Under the pieces are notes generated by a model. The model did no database searches and was not told the origin of the DNA. It saw only the letters and a program-made list of their open reading frames with translations. A stretch of DNA of 64,000 bases from Citrobacter enshiensis (lineage in GTDB: Bacteria > Pseudomonadota > Gammaproteobacteria > Enterobacterales > Enterobacteriaceae). The DNA lies in contig NZ_CP119862.1 of NCBI RefSeq assembly GCF_029338175.1, forward strand, positions 558,001-622,000, in the 5' to 3' direction. Of the stretch, positions 9,120-20,888 are shown in pieces. How positions within the stretch are numbered: position 1 is the first letter of the stretch; each line of letters opens with the position of its first letter. The position numbers and the translations under genes are program-made.

Positions 9120-9136
9120 TATTTCGTTGAGGATAG

Positions 9137-10471
<1,335 letters not shown>

Positions 10472-10497
10472 TCCTTAAACGCAGGATGAGTAGTGAA

Positions 10498-11706
10498 ATG
10501 AATGAATTCCCGGTAGTTTTGGTTATTAACTGTGGATCATCTTCAATTAAGTTTTCAGTGCTGGATGCAACCCATTGTGATGTTTTGATGGCGGGTATTG
10601 CGGACGGGATTAATTCTGAAAATGCTTTTTTGGTCGTGAATGGGGGAGAGCCAGCGCAGCTGGCTCACCACAGCTACGAAGGTGCATTCCAGGCGATAGC
10701 CGTTGAACTGGAAAAACGTAATTTAATCGATAGCGTGGCCTTAATTGGCCACCGTATCGCCCACGGCGGAAATATCTTTACTGAGTCAGCCATTATCACT
10801 GATGAGGTTATTGAAAATATTCGCCGGGTTTCTCCTTTAGCACCATTACACAATTACGCGAATTTAAGCGGAATTGAATCGGCAAAGCAGCTGTTCCCTG
10901 GTGTTCAGCAGGTGGCCGTTTTTGATACCAGCTTCCATCAAACGCTGGCGCCTGAAGCTTACCTGTACGGTTTACCGTGGAAGTATTTTGAAGAGCTGGG
11001 TGTGCGCCGTTATGGATTTCATGGCACATCGCATCGCTACGTTTCGCAACGTGCGCACGATCTCCTCGAACTTCAGGAGCAGGATTCCGGTCTGGTGGTT
11101 GCCCATCTCGGCAATGGCGCGTCAATCTGCGCGGTCCGTAATGGACAGAGCGTCGATACCTCGATGGGGATGACGCCTCTGGAAGGGCTGATGATGGGCA
11201 CTCGCAGCGGCGACGTGGACTTTGGCGCAATGGCGTGGATAGCCAGCGAAACCAACCAGACGCTGAGCGACCTTGAGCGTGTGGTCAACAAAGAGTCCGG
11301 CTTACTGGGTATTTCGGGTCTGTCTTCTGATTTACGCGTGTTGGAAAAAGCCTGGAATGAAGGCCATGAACGCGCACAGCTGGCGATCAAAACGTTTGTG
11401 CATCGCATTGCGCGACATATTGCTGGCCATGCTGCGTCGTTACATCGTCTGGACGGCATTATTTTCACCGGCGGCATCGGTGAGAACTCTGTCTTAATTC
11501 GCCGCCTGGTGATTGAACATCTGGCCGTACTGGGCGTGAGTGTAGACAGCGATATGAACAGTCTGCCTAATTCCCATGGCGAAAGAATTATCTCAGGCAA
11601 AGAGGCCCGTGTTATTTGCGCTGTCATTCCCACGAATGAAGAAAAAATGATTGCACTCGATGCGATTCATTTAGGCAAAGTTAACGCCCCCGTGGAATTT
11701 GCATAA
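10498..11706 (+). CDS. tdcD: TdcD, propionate/acetate kinase
   Basis: ASKHA-fold kinase of 402 residues from the ATG at 10498 ([20 protein letters not shown]), the E. coli start; an upstream in-frame ATG at 10486 touches the AGGA box directly and is less likely. Acetokinase signatures are [36 protein letters not shown] and FTGGIGENS. It converts propionyl phosphate (or acetyl phosphate) and ADP to the acid and ATP, the energy-yielding step of anaerobic threonine degradation. It is 26 bp downstream of tdcC. Confidence 0.95.
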   Translation: MNEFPVVLVINCGSSSIKFSVLDATHCDVLMAGIADGINSENAFLVVNGGEPAQLAHHSYEGAFQAIAVELEKRNLIDSVALIGHRIAHGGNIFTESAIITDEVIENIRRVSPLAPLHNYANLSGIESAKQLFPGVQQVAVFDTSFHQTLAPEAYLYGLPWKYFEELGVRRYGFHGTSHRYVSQRAHDLLELQEQDSGLVVAHLGNGASICAVRNGQSVDTSMGMTPLEGLMMGTRSGDVDFGAMAWIASETNQTLSDLERVVNKESGLLGISGLSSDLRVLEKAWNEGHERAQLAIKTFVHRIARHIAGHAASLHRLDGIIFTGGIGENSVLIRRLVIEHLAVLGVSVDSDMNSLPNSHGERIISGKEARVICAVIPTNEEKMIALDAIHLGKVNAPVEFA

Positions 11707-11739
11707 CTTATTTGTTGTTCTGTAGAGAGATTATTTTTC

Positions 11740-14034
11740 ATGAAGGTAAATATCGATACCAGCGATATGCTGTATGCCGACGCCTGGCTTGGCTTTAAAG
11801 GTACGGACTGGAAAGAAGAAATTAATGTCCGTGATTTTATTCAGCACAACTATACGCCATATGAAGGGGATGAATCTTTCCTTGCAGAAGCGACCCCGGC
11901 AACCACAGCACTGTGGGAAAAAGTCATGGCGGGAATTCGTATTGAAAACTCAACCCATGCCCCGGTTGATTTCGATACCAATATAGCGACAACGATCACC
12001 GCGCATGATGCGGGATATATTGAACAAGAGCTGGAAAAGATCGTCGGTCTGCAAACGGATAAACCGCTGAAGCGTGCCCTGCACCCATTTGGCGGCATCA
12101 ATATGATCAAAAGCTCGTTTGATGCTTATGGTCGTGAGATGGATGCCGATTTTGAGTACCAATATACTGAACTGCGTAAAACCCATAACCAGGGCGTGTT
12201 CGACGCCTACTCTCCGGATATGCTGCGCTGCCGTAAGTCCGGCGTATTAACCGGTCTGCCAGACGGCTATGGTCGTGGTCGTATTATTGGCGATTACCGT
12301 CGCGTTGCGCTGTACGGTATCCGCTATCTGGTGCGTGAGCGTGAACAGCAATTTGCCGATCTCCAGTCGAATCTGGAGTGGGGGCAGAATCTTGAGGCGA
12401 CGATTCGCCTGCGTGAAGAGCTGTCTGAACACCGTCGTGCACTGCTGCAAATGCAGGAAATGGCCGCCAAATACGGTTGCGACATCTCCCGTCCGGCGCG
12501 TAATGCGCAGGAAGCCGTACAGTGGGTTTACTTCGCCTATCTGGCTGCGGTGAAATCGCAGAACGGCGGTGCAATGTCACTGGGCCGTACCGCGTCGTTC
12601 CTTGATATCTACATCGAACGCGACTTTAAAGCCGGCGTCCTGACGGAGCAGCAGGCACAGGAACTGATCGACCACTTCATCATGAAGATCCGTATGGTGC
12701 GCTTCCTGCGTACGCCGGAATTCGACACCCTGTTCTCCGGCGACCCTATCTGGGCGACCGAAGTGATCGGCGGGATGGGGCTGGACGGTCGCACGCTGGT
12801 GACCAAAAACTCCTACCGTTACCTGCATACGCTGCACACCATGGGGCCAGCGCCAGAACCAAACCTGACCGTGTTGTGGTCAGAAGCGCTGCCGATTGCG
12901 TTTAAAAAGTATGCTGCACAAGTCTCTATCGTCACCTCATCATTGCAGTATGAAAACGACGATCTGATGCGTGCTGATTTCGACAGCGACGATTATGCCA
13001 TTGCCTGCTGCGTGAGCCCGATGGTGATCGGCAAGCAAATGCAGTTCTTTGGCGCCCGAGCCAACCTCGCGAAAACGCTGCTGTACGCAATCAACGGCGG
13101 TGTCGATGAGAAGCTGAAAATCCAGGTTGGGCCGAAAACGGCGCCATTGATGGATGACGTGCTGGATTACGACACGGTGATGGAAAGCCTGGACCACTTT
13201 ATGGACTGGCTGGCGGTGCAGTACATCAGCGCCCTGAACATCATCCACTACATGCATGACAAGTACAGCTACGAAGCTTCACTGATGGCGCTGCACGATC
13301 GCGATGTTTATCGGACGATGGCGTGCGGAATGGCAGGCTTGTCCGTCGCAGCGGATTCCCTCTCTGCAATCAAATATGCACGAGTGAAACCGATTCGTGA
13401 TGAAAACGGACTGGCTGTCGACTTTGAAATTGAAGGCGACTACCCGCAGTACGGGAATAACGACGAACGTGTGGACAGCATTGCCTGCGATCTGGTTGAA
13501 CGCTTTATGAAGAAAATTAAAGTGTTGCCAACCTACCGTAACGCAGTGCCGACGCAGTCCATCCTGACCATCACCTCCAACGTGGTGTATGGCCAGAAAA
13601 CCGGGAACACCCCGGATGGTCGTCGCGCCGGTACGCCGTTCGCACCAGGGGCTAACCCGATGCATGGCCGTGACCGTAAAGGGGCAGTAGCGTCGCTGAC
13701 ATCGGTAGCAAAACTACCGTTCACCTACGCCAAAGACGGTATTTCGTACACCTTCTCCATTGTGCCGGCGGCGCTGGGTAAAGATGACGGCGTACGCAAA
13801 ACCAACCTGGTTGGCCTGTTGGACGGTTACTTCCATCATGAAGCGCACGTTGAAGGTGGACAGCACCTGAACGTGAACGTGATGAACCGTGAAATGCTGC
13901 TGGATGCCATTGAGCACCCGGAAAACTATCCAAACCTGACAATCCGTGTCTCCGGTTACGCTGTGCGCTTCAATGCGCTGACCCGCGAGCAGCAACAGGA
14001 TGTCATTTCGCGTACTTTCACCCAGGCGATTTAA
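11740..14034 (+). CDS. tdcE: TdcE, 2-oxobutyrate formate-lyase / pyruvate formate-lyase
   Basis: This 764-residue glycyl-radical enzyme has the paired catalytic cysteines Cys423-Cys424 in IACCVSPM and the C-terminal radical site RVSGYAVRF with Gly739. It cleaves 2-oxobutyrate with CoA to propionyl-CoA and formate, and also acts on pyruvate. The radical must be installed by the PflB activase, which is not encoded here. It lies between the kinase tdcD and the RidA gene tdcF in the operon. Confidence 0.97.
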   Translation: MKVNIDTSDMLYADAWLGFKGTDWKEEINVRDFIQHNYTPYEGDESFLAEATPATTALWEKVMAGIRIENSTHAPVDFDTNIATTITAHDAGYIEQELEKIVGLQTDKPLKRALHPFGGINMIKSSFDAYGREMDADFEYQYTELRKTHNQGVFDAYSPDMLRCRKSGVLTGLPDGYGRGRIIGDYRRVALYGIRYLVREREQQFADLQSNLEWGQNLEATIRLREELSEHRRALLQMQEMAAKYGCDISRPARNAQEAVQWVYFAYLAAVKSQNGGAMSLGRTASFLDIYIERDFKAGVLTEQQAQELIDHFIMKIRMVRFLRTPEFDTLFSGDPIWATEVIGGMGLDGRTLVTKNSYRYLHTLHTMGPAPEPNLTVLWSEALPIAFKKYAAQVSIVTSSLQYENDDLMRADFDSDDYAIACCVSPMVIGKQMQFFGARANLAKTLLYAINGGVDEKLKIQVGPKTAPLMDDVLDYDTVMESLDHFMDWLAVQYISALNIIHYMHDKYSYEASLMALHDRDVYRTMACGMAGLSVAADSLSAIKYARVKPIRDENGLAVDFEIEGDYPQYGNNDERVDSIACDLVERFMKKIKVLPTYRNAVPTQSILTITSNVVYGQKTGNTPDGRRAGTPFAPGANPMHGRDRKGAVASLTSVAKLPFTYAKDGISYTFSIVPAALGKDDGVRKTNLVGLLDGYFHHEAHVEGGQHLNVNVMNREMLLDAIEHPENYPNLTIRVSGYAVRFNALTREQQQDVISRTFTQAI

Positions 14035-14047
14035 CGCCGGAGGCGAT

Positions 14048-14437
14048 ATGAGAAAGAGTATTGAGACCCAACGTGCTCCGGGGGCCATCGGCCCCTACGT
14101 ACAGGGCGTCGATTTAGGCAGTATGGTGCTGACGTCGGGTCAGATCCCGGTTTGCCCACAAACGGGCGCGGTCGCAGAAAACGTGGCCGATCAGGCACGT
14201 CAGAGCCTTGAGAACGTGAAGGCAATCGTGGTTGCAGCCGGGTTAGAGGTGGGCAGCATCGTGAAAACAACCGTCTTCATTACCGATATGAATGACTTTT
14301 CCACTATCAATCAGGTTTACCAGCAGTTCTTTGACGAACATCAGGCTATCTATCCCGCGCGCAGCTGCGTTCAGGTTGCCCGTCTGCCGAAGGACGTGAA
14401 ACTGGAGATTGAAGCCATCGCGGTGCGCAGCGCGTAA
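14048..14437 (+). CDS. tdcF: TdcF, RidA-family enamine/imine deaminase
   Basis: 129 residues from the ATG at 14048, preceded by GGAGGCGAT overlapping the space after the tdcE stop. RidA/YjgF family features are APGAIGPYVQG, LTSGQIP, NVKAIVVAAGL and the C-terminal VARLPKDVKLEIEAIAV with the substrate-binding Arg-Ser-Cys segment (PARSCVQV). Members hydrolyse reactive 2-aminoacrylate or 2-aminocrotonate intermediates released by PLP dehydratases, so it fits as a clean-up enzyme for TdcB and TdcG. A longer open frame from 14000 overlaps tdcE and is not the start. Confidence 0.95.
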   Translation: MRKSIETQRAPGAIGPYVQGVDLGSMVLTSGQIPVCPQTGAVAENVADQARQSLENVKAIVVAAGLEVGSIVKTTVFITDMNDFSTINQVYQQFFDEHQAIYPARSCVQVARLPKDVKLEIEAIAVRSA

Positions 14438-14449
14438 GTCATCCCCTGC

Positions 14450-14472
14450 GGGGCGATCGTCAGGATCGCCCC
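14450..14472 (+). other. Intercistronic hairpin between tdcF and tdcG
   Basis: GGGGCGATC-GTCAG-GATCGCCCC forms a perfect 9-bp stem with a 5-nt loop in the 94-bp gap. There is no T run, so it is more likely an mRNA-stabilising or processing element than an intrinsic terminator (inference). Confidence 0.55.
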
Positions 14473-14531
14473 GATCCCAATAATGAGTGTGAAACCTGGT
14501 CTTCACTGAACGGCAATCCGAGGGTGTGGAT

Positions 14532-15896
14532 ATGATTAGCGCATTCGAAATTTTTAAGATTGGCATTGGACCTTCCAGCTCGCATACCGTAGGGCCAATG
14601 AATGCTGGAAAATGTTTTATTGATCAACTGACCCATTCTGGAACGCTACTGCAGACGACGCGTATGGTGGTCGATCTGTATGGATCGTTATCACTAACCG
14701 GAAAAGGGCATGCGACCGATGTCGCCATCATGATGGGACTGGCGGGAAATAGTCCACAGGATGTTGATATTGATGGTATTCCTGCGTTTATTCAGGAAGC
14801 GACCCGTACCGGACGCCTGCCCGTGGCGGACGGCGCTCACGTGGTCGATTTTCCCATCGCAGACAGTATTCTCTTTCATGAAGAAACGCTCCCGCGCCAT
14901 GAAAATGGGATGCGCATCACTGCGTGGAACGGGCAGGAAAAACTGTTAAGCAAAACCTATTACTCCGTTGGCGGCGGCTTTATCGTCGAAGAGGAGCGTT
15001 TTGGTCAGGCGCATGACGTTGAAACGTCGGTACCTTATGGCTTTAACTCCGCCAGCGAACTCCTGAAACTGTGTGAAAGAAATGGCCTCTCCGTCTCTGG
15101 CTTGATGATGCAAAATGAGCTGGCGATGCGCAGTAAAGACGAAGTGGATGCGGGATTTGCGCGTATCTGGGAGGTGATGCATGCCGGGATAGAACATGGC
15201 ATGAACACCGAAGGCGTGTTGCCAGGGCCGCTTAATGTGCCGCGTCGCGCGGTCGCGCTGCGTCGGTTACTGGTTTCCAGCGACAGCCTGTCGAGCGATC
15301 CGATGAATGTTATCGACTGGATCAACATGTTCGCCTTAGCCGTGAGTGAAGAGAATGCGGCGGGAGGACGGGTTGTGACCGCGCCAACGAACGGGGCGTG
15401 TGGCATTATCCCTGCCGTACTGGCCTATTATGACAAGTTCCGTCGTCCGGTGAATGCAAACTCAATCGCTCGCTATTTACTGGCCGCTGGGGCCATCGGC
15501 GCATTGTACAAGATGAATGCTTCCATCTCCGGGGCCGAAGTCGGCTGCCAGGGCGAGATTGGCGTCGCCTGTTCGATGGCGGCGGCAGGGCTTACGGAAT
15601 TGCTGGGCGGTAGCCCGGCGCAGGTCTGTATTGCGGCGGAAATCGCGATGGAGCACAACCTGGGATTAACCTGCGATCCGGTGGCGGGGCAGGTACAAAT
15701 TCCGTGTATTGAACGTAACGCGATCAATGCTGTAAAAGCGGTGAACGCGGCGCGCATGGCGTTGCGCCGGACATCTGAACCACGGGTTTCTCTCGATAAA
15801 GTCATCGAGACGATGTATGAGACCGGTAAAGATATGAACGACAAATACCGTGAAACCTCACGTGGTGGTCTGGCAATTAAAGTCGTTTGTACCTGA
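14532..15896 (+). CDS. tdcG: TdcG, L-serine dehydratase (4Fe-4S type)
   Basis: 454 residues from the ATG at 14532 (MISAFEIFKIGIGPSSSHTVGPM); a GTG two codons upstream is possible but E. coli TdcG starts here. The alpha domain has the iron-sulfur ligand region with NGACGIIPA, AEVGCQGEIGVACSMAAAG and GLTCDPVAGQVQIPC, whose cysteines hold the 4Fe-4S cluster. It deaminates L-serine to pyruvate anaerobically. It is the last gene of the tdc operon, followed by a strong terminator. Confidence 0.95.
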   Translation: MISAFEIFKIGIGPSSSHTVGPMNAGKCFIDQLTHSGTLLQTTRMVVDLYGSLSLTGKGHATDVAIMMGLAGNSPQDVDIDGIPAFIQEATRTGRLPVADGAHVVDFPIADSILFHEETLPRHENGMRITAWNGQEKLLSKTYYSVGGGFIVEEERFGQAHDVETSVPYGFNSASELLKLCERNGLSVSGLMMQNELAMRSKDEVDAGFARIWEVMHAGIEHGMNTEGVLPGPLNVPRRAVALRRLLVSSDSLSSDPMNVIDWINMFALAVSEENAAGGRVVTAPTNGACGIIPAVLAYYDKFRRPVNANSIARYLLAAGAIGALYKMNASISGAEVGCQGEIGVACSMAAAGLTELLGGSPAQVCIAAEIAMEHNLGLTCDPVAGQVQIPCIERNAINAVKAVNAARMALRRTSEPRVSLDKVIETMYETGKDMNDKYRETSRGGLAIKVVCT

Positions 15897-15922
15897 CAGA
15901 CCCCTTCTTCTCTTCCCCCTTT

Positions 15923-15948
15923 AGGCGCATCCTGGTGCGCCTTTTTTT
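15923..15948 (+). terminator. tdc operon terminator
   Basis: GGCGCA-TCCTGG-TGCGCC followed by seven T, 27 bp after the tdcG stop codon. Confidence 0.92.
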
Positions 15949-15952
15949 ATGT

Positions 15953-15992
15953 TGTGATCCCCTTCAAATTTTATGTTGTGATCTCGTTCAAA
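15953..15992 (+). promoter_or_regulatory. Two tandem CRP-like half-conserved sites upstream of yhaO
   Basis: A 24-bp unit TTTATGTTGTGATC..TTCAAAT occurs twice in tandem. Each copy has TGTGA-N6-TCAAA (15953-15968 and 15977-15992), close to the CRP consensus TGTGA-N6-TCACA. The remaining gap to yhaO (15993-16205) is AT-rich and holds no gene. Function is inferred only from the match. Confidence 0.4.
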
Positions 15993-16205
15993 TAGAGAAA
16001 ATGTACGCAGTTATTGTTTTTAAAATAGAAAATATTTCTTAACTTTTAGAAATTGTAAGGGCTTTATTGTGAAGTTTTTCTCTGACCCTGCGCGTATGAT
16101 TTCTTCATTATAAAAGCTCGCCTGCAGAAAACGTACCGCGTATCGCCTTGATGCGGCACGAAAAAAATAATAAATACCTCTACCTGAACATTAAGCGAGA
16201 ACCTT

Positions 16206-17537
16206 ATGGAAACGGCAACGAATAACAGCGTCATACTCGACGCATCGGCCCCGGCGCGCCGGGCTGGAATGAGCGAAAGTGAATGGCGTGAAGCGATTAA
16301 ATTCGACAGCATGGACACTGGCTGGGTCATTATGAGTATCGGCATGGCGATTGGCGCGGGGATCGTTTTTCTCCCTGTCCAGGTGGGATTAATGGGGCTG
16401 TGGGTCTTTTTGCTCTCCTCCATTATTGGCTACCCGGCGATGTATCTGTTTCAGCGTTTGTTTATTAACACCCTGGCGGAATCCCCTGAATGTAAAGACT
16501 ACCCCAGCGTCATCAGCGGCTATCTGGGTAAAAACTGGGGGATCTTGTTAGGCGCGCTGTACTTTGTGATGTTGGTTATCTGGATGTTTGTGTACTCCAC
16601 CGCCATTACCAATGACAGCGCGTCATACCTGCACACGTTCGGCGTCACCGAAGGTTTACTCTCTGACAGCCCGTTCTATGGCCTGGTGCTGATTTGTGCT
16701 CTGGTGGCCATCTCGTCGCGCGGTGAAAAGCTCTTGTTTAAAATCTCTACCGGCATGGTGCTGACCAAGCTGTTAGTGGTGGCGGCGTTAGGCTTTTCTA
16801 TGGTCGGGATGTGGCGTCTGTATAACATTGGCGCGCTGCCGCCGATGGCGCTGCTGATAAAAAACGCCATCATCACGCTACCCTTTACGCTGACCTCAAT
16901 CCTGTTTATCCAAACCTTAAGCCCGATGGTGATCTCTTACCGTTCACGTTCAAAATCCATCGAAGTGGCGCGTCATAAAGCGCTGCGCGCCATGAATATT
17001 GCGTTCGGGATCCTGTTTGTCACAGTCTTTTTCTATGCAGTTTCTTTCACACTGGCGATGGGTCACGATGAAGCGGTGAAAGCGTATGAGCAGAATATTT
17101 CCGCCCTCGCGATTGCCGCGCAGTTTATCAGTGGCGCAGGGGCCGGCTGGGTCAAAGTGGTCAGCGTTATTTTGAACATCTTTGCGGTGATGACGGCGTT
17201 CTTCGGGGTTTACCTGGGCTTTCGTGAAGCCACGCAAGGGATTGTGATGAACCTGCTGCGTCGCAAAATGCCTGCCGAGAAGATCAACGAAACACTCGTC
17301 CAGCGCGGCATTATGCTGTTCGCCATCTTACTGGCCTGGAGCGCGATTGTACTGAATGCGCCAGTCCTCAGCTTTACCTCTATTTGTAGCCCAATCTTCG
17401 GCATGGTGGGATGTTTGATCCCGGCGTGGCTGGTCTACAAAGTTCCTGCATTGCACAAATACAAAGGCGCGTCGTTATATCTGATTATCATCACCGGCCT
17501 GTTGCTGTGCGTTTCTCCGTTCCTGGCATTTTCTTGA
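16206..17537 (+). CDS. yhaO: YhaO (CyuP/DlsT), HAAAP-family cysteine/serine transporter
   Basis: This 443-residue inner-membrane protein closely matches E. coli YhaO. After a soluble N-terminus (about 40 residues) come about 11 helices, the first containing GWVIMSIGMAIGAGIVFLP. In E. coli it has been described both as a D/L-serine transporter (DlsT) and as the cysteine importer CyuP partnered with the desulfidase YhaM. The tandem arrangement with yhaM, 27 bp apart, supports uptake coupled to cysteine breakdown. It is homologous to TdcC. Confidence 0.93.
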   Translation: METATNNSVILDASAPARRAGMSESEWREAIKFDSMDTGWVIMSIGMAIGAGIVFLPVQVGLMGLWVFLLSSIIGYPAMYLFQRLFINTLAESPECKDYPSVISGYLGKNWGILLGALYFVMLVIWMFVYSTAITNDSASYLHTFGVTEGLLSDSPFYGLVLICALVAISSRGEKLLFKISTGMVLTKLLVVAALGFSMVGMWRLYNIGALPPMALLIKNAIITLPFTLTSILFIQTLSPMVISYRSRSKSIEVARHKALRAMNIAFGILFVTVFFYAVSFTLAMGHDEAVKAYEQNISALAIAAQFISGAGAGWVKVVSVILNIFAVMTAFFGVYLGFREATQGIVMNLLRRKMPAEKINETLVQRGIMLFAILLAWSAIVLNAPVLSFTSICSPIFGMVGCLIPAWLVYKVPALHKYKGASLYLIIITGLLLCVSPFLAFS

Positions 17538-17564
17538 TATTGATGAAATTTTAAGGTCATTGTT

Positions 17565-18875
17565 ATGTTTGAGACTACAGCAAATCCATTATGGCAGCGT
17601 TTTATCCTGGCGGTGCAGGAAGAAGTCAAACCGGCGCTGGGATGTACTGAACCGATTTCACTGGCCCTGGCGGCGGCCGTTGCGGTCTCTGAGCTTGAAG
17701 GCCCGGTCGAACGCATTGATGCGTGGGTCTCGCCAAACCTGATGAAAAACGGCATGGGAGTTACCGTACCGGGCACGGGGATGGTTGGGTTGCCCGTCGC
17801 GGCTGCGCTGGGTGCGCTGGGGGGAGATGCTCATGCCGGTCTTGAAGTGCTGAAAGACGCGTCTGCTGAGACGATTGCAGAGGCGAAAAATCTGCTGGCG
17901 GCTGGAAAGGTTTCGGTGATGTTGCAGGAGCCTTGCGAAGATATCCTGTTCTCACGCGCTAAAGTTTATAGCGCGTCAGGATGGGCATGCGTGACGATTG
18001 TCGGCGGCCATACCAACATTGTGCGTGTTGAAACAAACAAGGGTGTGGTGTTTGCACAGGATGAATGCCGTCAGCATGAAGAGCAGGCGTCGCCGCTGGA
18101 CGTACTTGCTGAGACGTCGCTGGAGGAGATTTTAGCCTTTGTGAACGCGGTTCCGTTCGAATCGATCCGTTTTATTCTCGACGCCGCGAAGCTCAACGGC
18201 GCGCTGTCCCAGGAAGGTCTGCGTGGCGGCTGGGGGTTGCATATCGGGGCGACGATGGAGAAACAGTGTGCACGGGGTCTGCTGGCAAACGATCTGTCCA
18301 CTGCCATTCTGATCCGCACCAGTGCGGCGTCGGATGCGCGAATGGGAGGCGCAACGTTACCTGCGATGAGCAACTCTGGCTCAGGTAATCAGGGGATTAC
18401 TGCGACGGTGCCGGTCATGGTGGTTGCGGAGCATTTCGGTGCCGATGAAGAGCGTCTCGCGCGTGCGTTGATGCTGTCACATCTGAGTGCGATTTACATC
18501 CACTACCAGTTGCCGCGTTTGTCCGCTCTGTGTGCGGCGACCACGGCGGCGATGGGGGCGGCAGCAGGAATGGCGTGGCTGATTGACGGGCGTTACAACA
18601 CTATTGCGATGGCGATCGGCAGTATGATCGGCGACGTCAGTGGGATGATTTGCGATGGGGCGTCGAACAGCTGCGCAATGAAAGTGTCCACCAGCGCATC
18701 GTCGGCATGGAAAGCGGTGTTAATGGCACTAGATGATACGGCGGTGACCGGTAATGAGGGGATTGTGGCGCATAACGTCGAACAGTCTATCTCGAACCTG
18801 TGCGCGCTGGCGTCTCGCTCCATGCAGCAAACGGACAAGCAGATCATTGAGATCATGGCCAGCAAGGCACATTAA
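17565..18875 (+). CDS. yhaM: YhaM (CyuA), L-cysteine desulfidase
   Basis: This 436-residue protein of the UPF0597/L-cysteine desulfidase family starts at ATG 17565 ([14 protein letters not shown]). Characteristic segments are [17 protein letters not shown] (conserved Cys-Thr-Glu-Pro), [28 protein letters not shown] and [15 protein letters not shown], where the cysteines are thought to hold an iron-sulfur cluster. It releases sulfide, ammonia and pyruvate from cysteine under anaerobic conditions. It forms an operon with yhaO. Confidence 0.93.
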   Translation: MFETTANPLWQRFILAVQEEVKPALGCTEPISLALAAAVAVSELEGPVERIDAWVSPNLMKNGMGVTVPGTGMVGLPVAAALGALGGDAHAGLEVLKDASAETIAEAKNLLAAGKVSVMLQEPCEDILFSRAKVYSASGWACVTIVGGHTNIVRVETNKGVVFAQDECRQHEEQASPLDVLAETSLEEILAFVNAVPFESIRFILDAAKLNGALSQEGLRGGWGLHIGATMEKQCARGLLANDLSTAILIRTSAASDARMGGATLPAMSNSGSGNQGITATVPVMVVAEHFGADEERLARALMLSHLSAIYIHYQLPRLSALCAATTAAMGAAAGMAWLIDGRYNTIAMAIGSMIGDVSGMICDGASNSCAMKVSTSASSAWKAVLMALDDTAVTGNEGIVAHNVEQSISNLCALASRSMQQTDKQIIEIMASKAH

Positions 18876-18881
18876 TCGGCA

Positions 18882-18916
18882 GGCCGGATAAGACGCGTTG
18901 GCGTCACTATCCGGCA
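18882..18916. repeat. REP/PU palindromic element
   Basis: GCCGGATAAGACGCG and its near-complement CGTCACTATCCGGC form the typical enterobacterial REP hairpin between the convergent ends of yhaM and yhaL. Confidence 0.85.
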
Positions 18917-18959
18917 ATTTACCGTCTGACTTCCCGATGGCGTTTTGCTGATCGGGCTG

Positions 18960-19121
18960 TCAGGCGGCGTCTTCTTCCGCCTGCCGGATTTCGGCATCAG
19001 CGACGATCGCTTCCAGCTCGGTCAACATCTCTTCATAACCGAACGGGGCAGGTACGCTCACGGTTTCCTGCACGCTATTTTTTGATACGGGTTGACGCTG
19101 TTTAGCCGACTTTTTGCTCAT
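18960..19121 (-). CDS. yhaL: YhaL, small conserved protein
   Basis: This 53-residue protein (start MSKKSAKQRQPV, then FGYEEMLTELEAIVADAE, end EEDAA) matches the small E. coli YhaL of 54 residues. The N-terminus is lysine-rich and the C-terminus an acidic helix. I choose the ATG at 19121, seven bases after AAGGGAG; an ATG two codons upstream is too close to that box. Its molecular function is unknown to me. It lies between yhaM and yhaK. Confidence 0.88.
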   Translation of the reverse strand: MSKKSAKQRQPVSKNSVQETVSVPAPFGYEEMLTELEAIVADAEIRQAEEDAA

Positions 19122-19146
19122 AGTCATACTCCCTTGTTTTTCCAGA

Positions 19147-19848
19147 CTATATAGGCAAATCTATCAGCAATGCGCGCAATGGCGTATCGGCCACTAACGT
19201 TATGTTAGCTTCATCACGAATAAATGCGCCGTCACCGCAGGTTAGCGCTTCTTTTTCTTCGTTATGGGTCACCGCATGGAACGTACCGTGAATCGATTGC
19301 AGGTAGGCGCGTGGGCCATGCAGTTGAAAACTCACGGATTCACCCTGATTGAGCATGATGTGATGCACCCACACCTGTTGGCGCAGTTGCAGGCTTTCCT
19401 GCGCGCCGTCCGGGGACGCGATCAGTTGCTGTTTACCCATTGTTAGCGCGGTTTTTTGTACCAGCGCATTTTCCCTTTCAGGGCAGGCGTCCAGCCACAG
19501 CTGCATTCTGGTCAGCGGCTTCTCTTTACTGAGATTGTGTTCGCTGTAGCTGATCCCTGGCTGCGTGGCGAGCAGTAATGCTTCTCCCGCTTTGGCCTGG
19601 ACATGGTTGCCTTCGCTGTCGCGATACTCGGCTTCGCCTTCCAGAATCAGGTTTAAAATATCCACCTTCGGATAGGCGCGCGGCTGGAAAGAGGCGCCCG
19701 GTGCAAGGACTTCCTGGTTCAGGACGCGCAGCGAGGCGTATCCCAACAGTTTGGGGTCAAAGTAGTGTCCAAAAGAAAAGGTGTAACGGGCCTGCAACCA
19801 TCCATAATCTGCCTGGCCGCATTGTTTGGCTGTTCGGGTAGTAATCAT
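19147..19848 (-). CDS. yhaK: YhaK, pirin-family bicupin
   Basis: This 233-residue protein matches E. coli YhaK in length and sequence. The N-terminal cupin contains ARYTFSFGHYFDPKLLGYASL and VDILNLILEGEAEYRDSEGN; the C-terminal half ends RALLIDLPI. Pirins bind a metal through His residues of the N-terminal cupin and some have quercetinase activity; E. coli YhaK is reported as sensitive to oxidants. It is divergent from yhaJ, 104 bp apart, an arrangement typical of a LysR regulator and target. Confidence 0.92.
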   Translation of the reverse strand: MITTRTAKQCGQADYGWLQARYTFSFGHYFDPKLLGYASLRVLNQEVLAPGASFQPRAYPKVDILNLILEGEAEYRDSEGNHVQAKAGEALLLATQPGISYSEHNLSKEKPLTRMQLWLDACPERENALVQKTALTMGKQQLIASPDGAQESLQLRQQVWVHHIMLNQGESVSFQLHGPRAYLQSIHGTFHAVTHNEEKEALTCGDGAFIRDEANITLVADTPLRALLIDLPI

Positions 19849-19952
19849 AATTCTTGACCTCTCTTTACTTCCTTTTATGTTAAGGGGCTGGACGCTGCAT
19901 TGTTAGCCAGATATTCTGCCCGGTATGTTCAAATTTCCTGAATGAGAACGCT

Positions 19953-20849
19953 ATGGCCAAAGAAAGGGCGTTAACGCTTGAAGCGTTACGTGTAATGGAT
20001 GCGATTGACAGGCGTGGCAGCTTTGCCGCCGCGGCGGATGAGCTGGGGCGCGTGCCGTCTGCGCTCAGCTACACCATGCAAAAACTGGAAGAAGAGCTGG
20101 ATGTGGTGCTGTTTGACCGCTCGGGCCACCGGACAAAGTTCACCAATGTCGGGCGTATGTTGCTGGAGCGCGGGCGGGTACTGCTGGAAGCGGCTGACAA
20201 GCTCACGACGGATGCGGAAGCGCTGGCGCGTGGCTGGGAAACGCATTTGACGTTGGTGACTGAAGCCCTGGTGCCGACGTCGGCTTTCTTCCCGCTTATC
20301 GACAGGCTGGCCGGTAAAGCGAATACCCAGCTTTCGGTGATCACCGAAGTGCTGGCAGGTGCATGGGAACGTCTGGAGCAGGGGCGTGCCGATATTGTCA
20401 TCGCGCCGGATATGCATTTTCGTTCATCGTCAGAAATTAATTCCCGTAAGTTGTATACACTGATGAATGTGTATGTGGCGGCGCCTGACCACCCGATCCA
20501 TCAGGAGCCTGAACCCTTATCGGAAGTCACTCGCGTCAAATATCGTGGGATTGCGGTGGCAGATACTGCCCGTGAACGTCCGGTGTTAACCGTTCAGCTT
20601 CTGGATAAACAGCCTCGTCTGACGGTGAGCACCATTGAGGATAAGCGTCAGGCGTTATTGGCTGGACTTGGCGTCGCAACGATGCCGTATCCGCTGGTGG
20701 AGCAGGATATTGCCGAAGGACGGCTACGCGTTGTCAGCCCGGAATCGACCAGTGAGATCGATATCATCATGGCGTGGCGACGTGACAGTATGGGAGAAGC
20801 GAAGTCCTGGTGTCTGCGGGAGATCCCCAAACTGTTTGCCGGGAAATAA
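19953..20849 (+). CDS. yhaJ: YhaJ, LysR-family regulator
   Basis: 298 residues. The N-terminal winged helix reads RRGSFAAAADELGRVPSALSY and KLEEELDVVLFDRSGHR; the remainder is the LysR effector domain (RADIVIAPDMHFRSS, TMPYPLVEQDIAEG). E. coli YhaJ is reported to influence yhaK, yhaO/dlsT and virulence genes. It is divergent from yhaK. The start ATG follows GAGAACGCT. Confidence 0.94.
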   Translation: MAKERALTLEALRVMDAIDRRGSFAAAADELGRVPSALSYTMQKLEEELDVVLFDRSGHRTKFTNVGRMLLERGRVLLEAADKLTTDAEALARGWETHLTLVTEALVPTSAFFPLIDRLAGKANTQLSVITEVLAGAWERLEQGRADIVIAPDMHFRSSSEINSRKLYTLMNVYVAAPDHPIHQEPEPLSEVTRVKYRGIAVADTARERPVLTVQLLDKQPRLTVSTIEDKRQALLAGLGVATMPYPLVEQDIAEGRLRVVSPESTSEIDIIMAWRRDSMGEAKSWCLREIPKLFAGK

Positions 20850-20888
20850 AGGTGAAACGCACCTCTCGTCAGAGGTGCGGAGATGACA

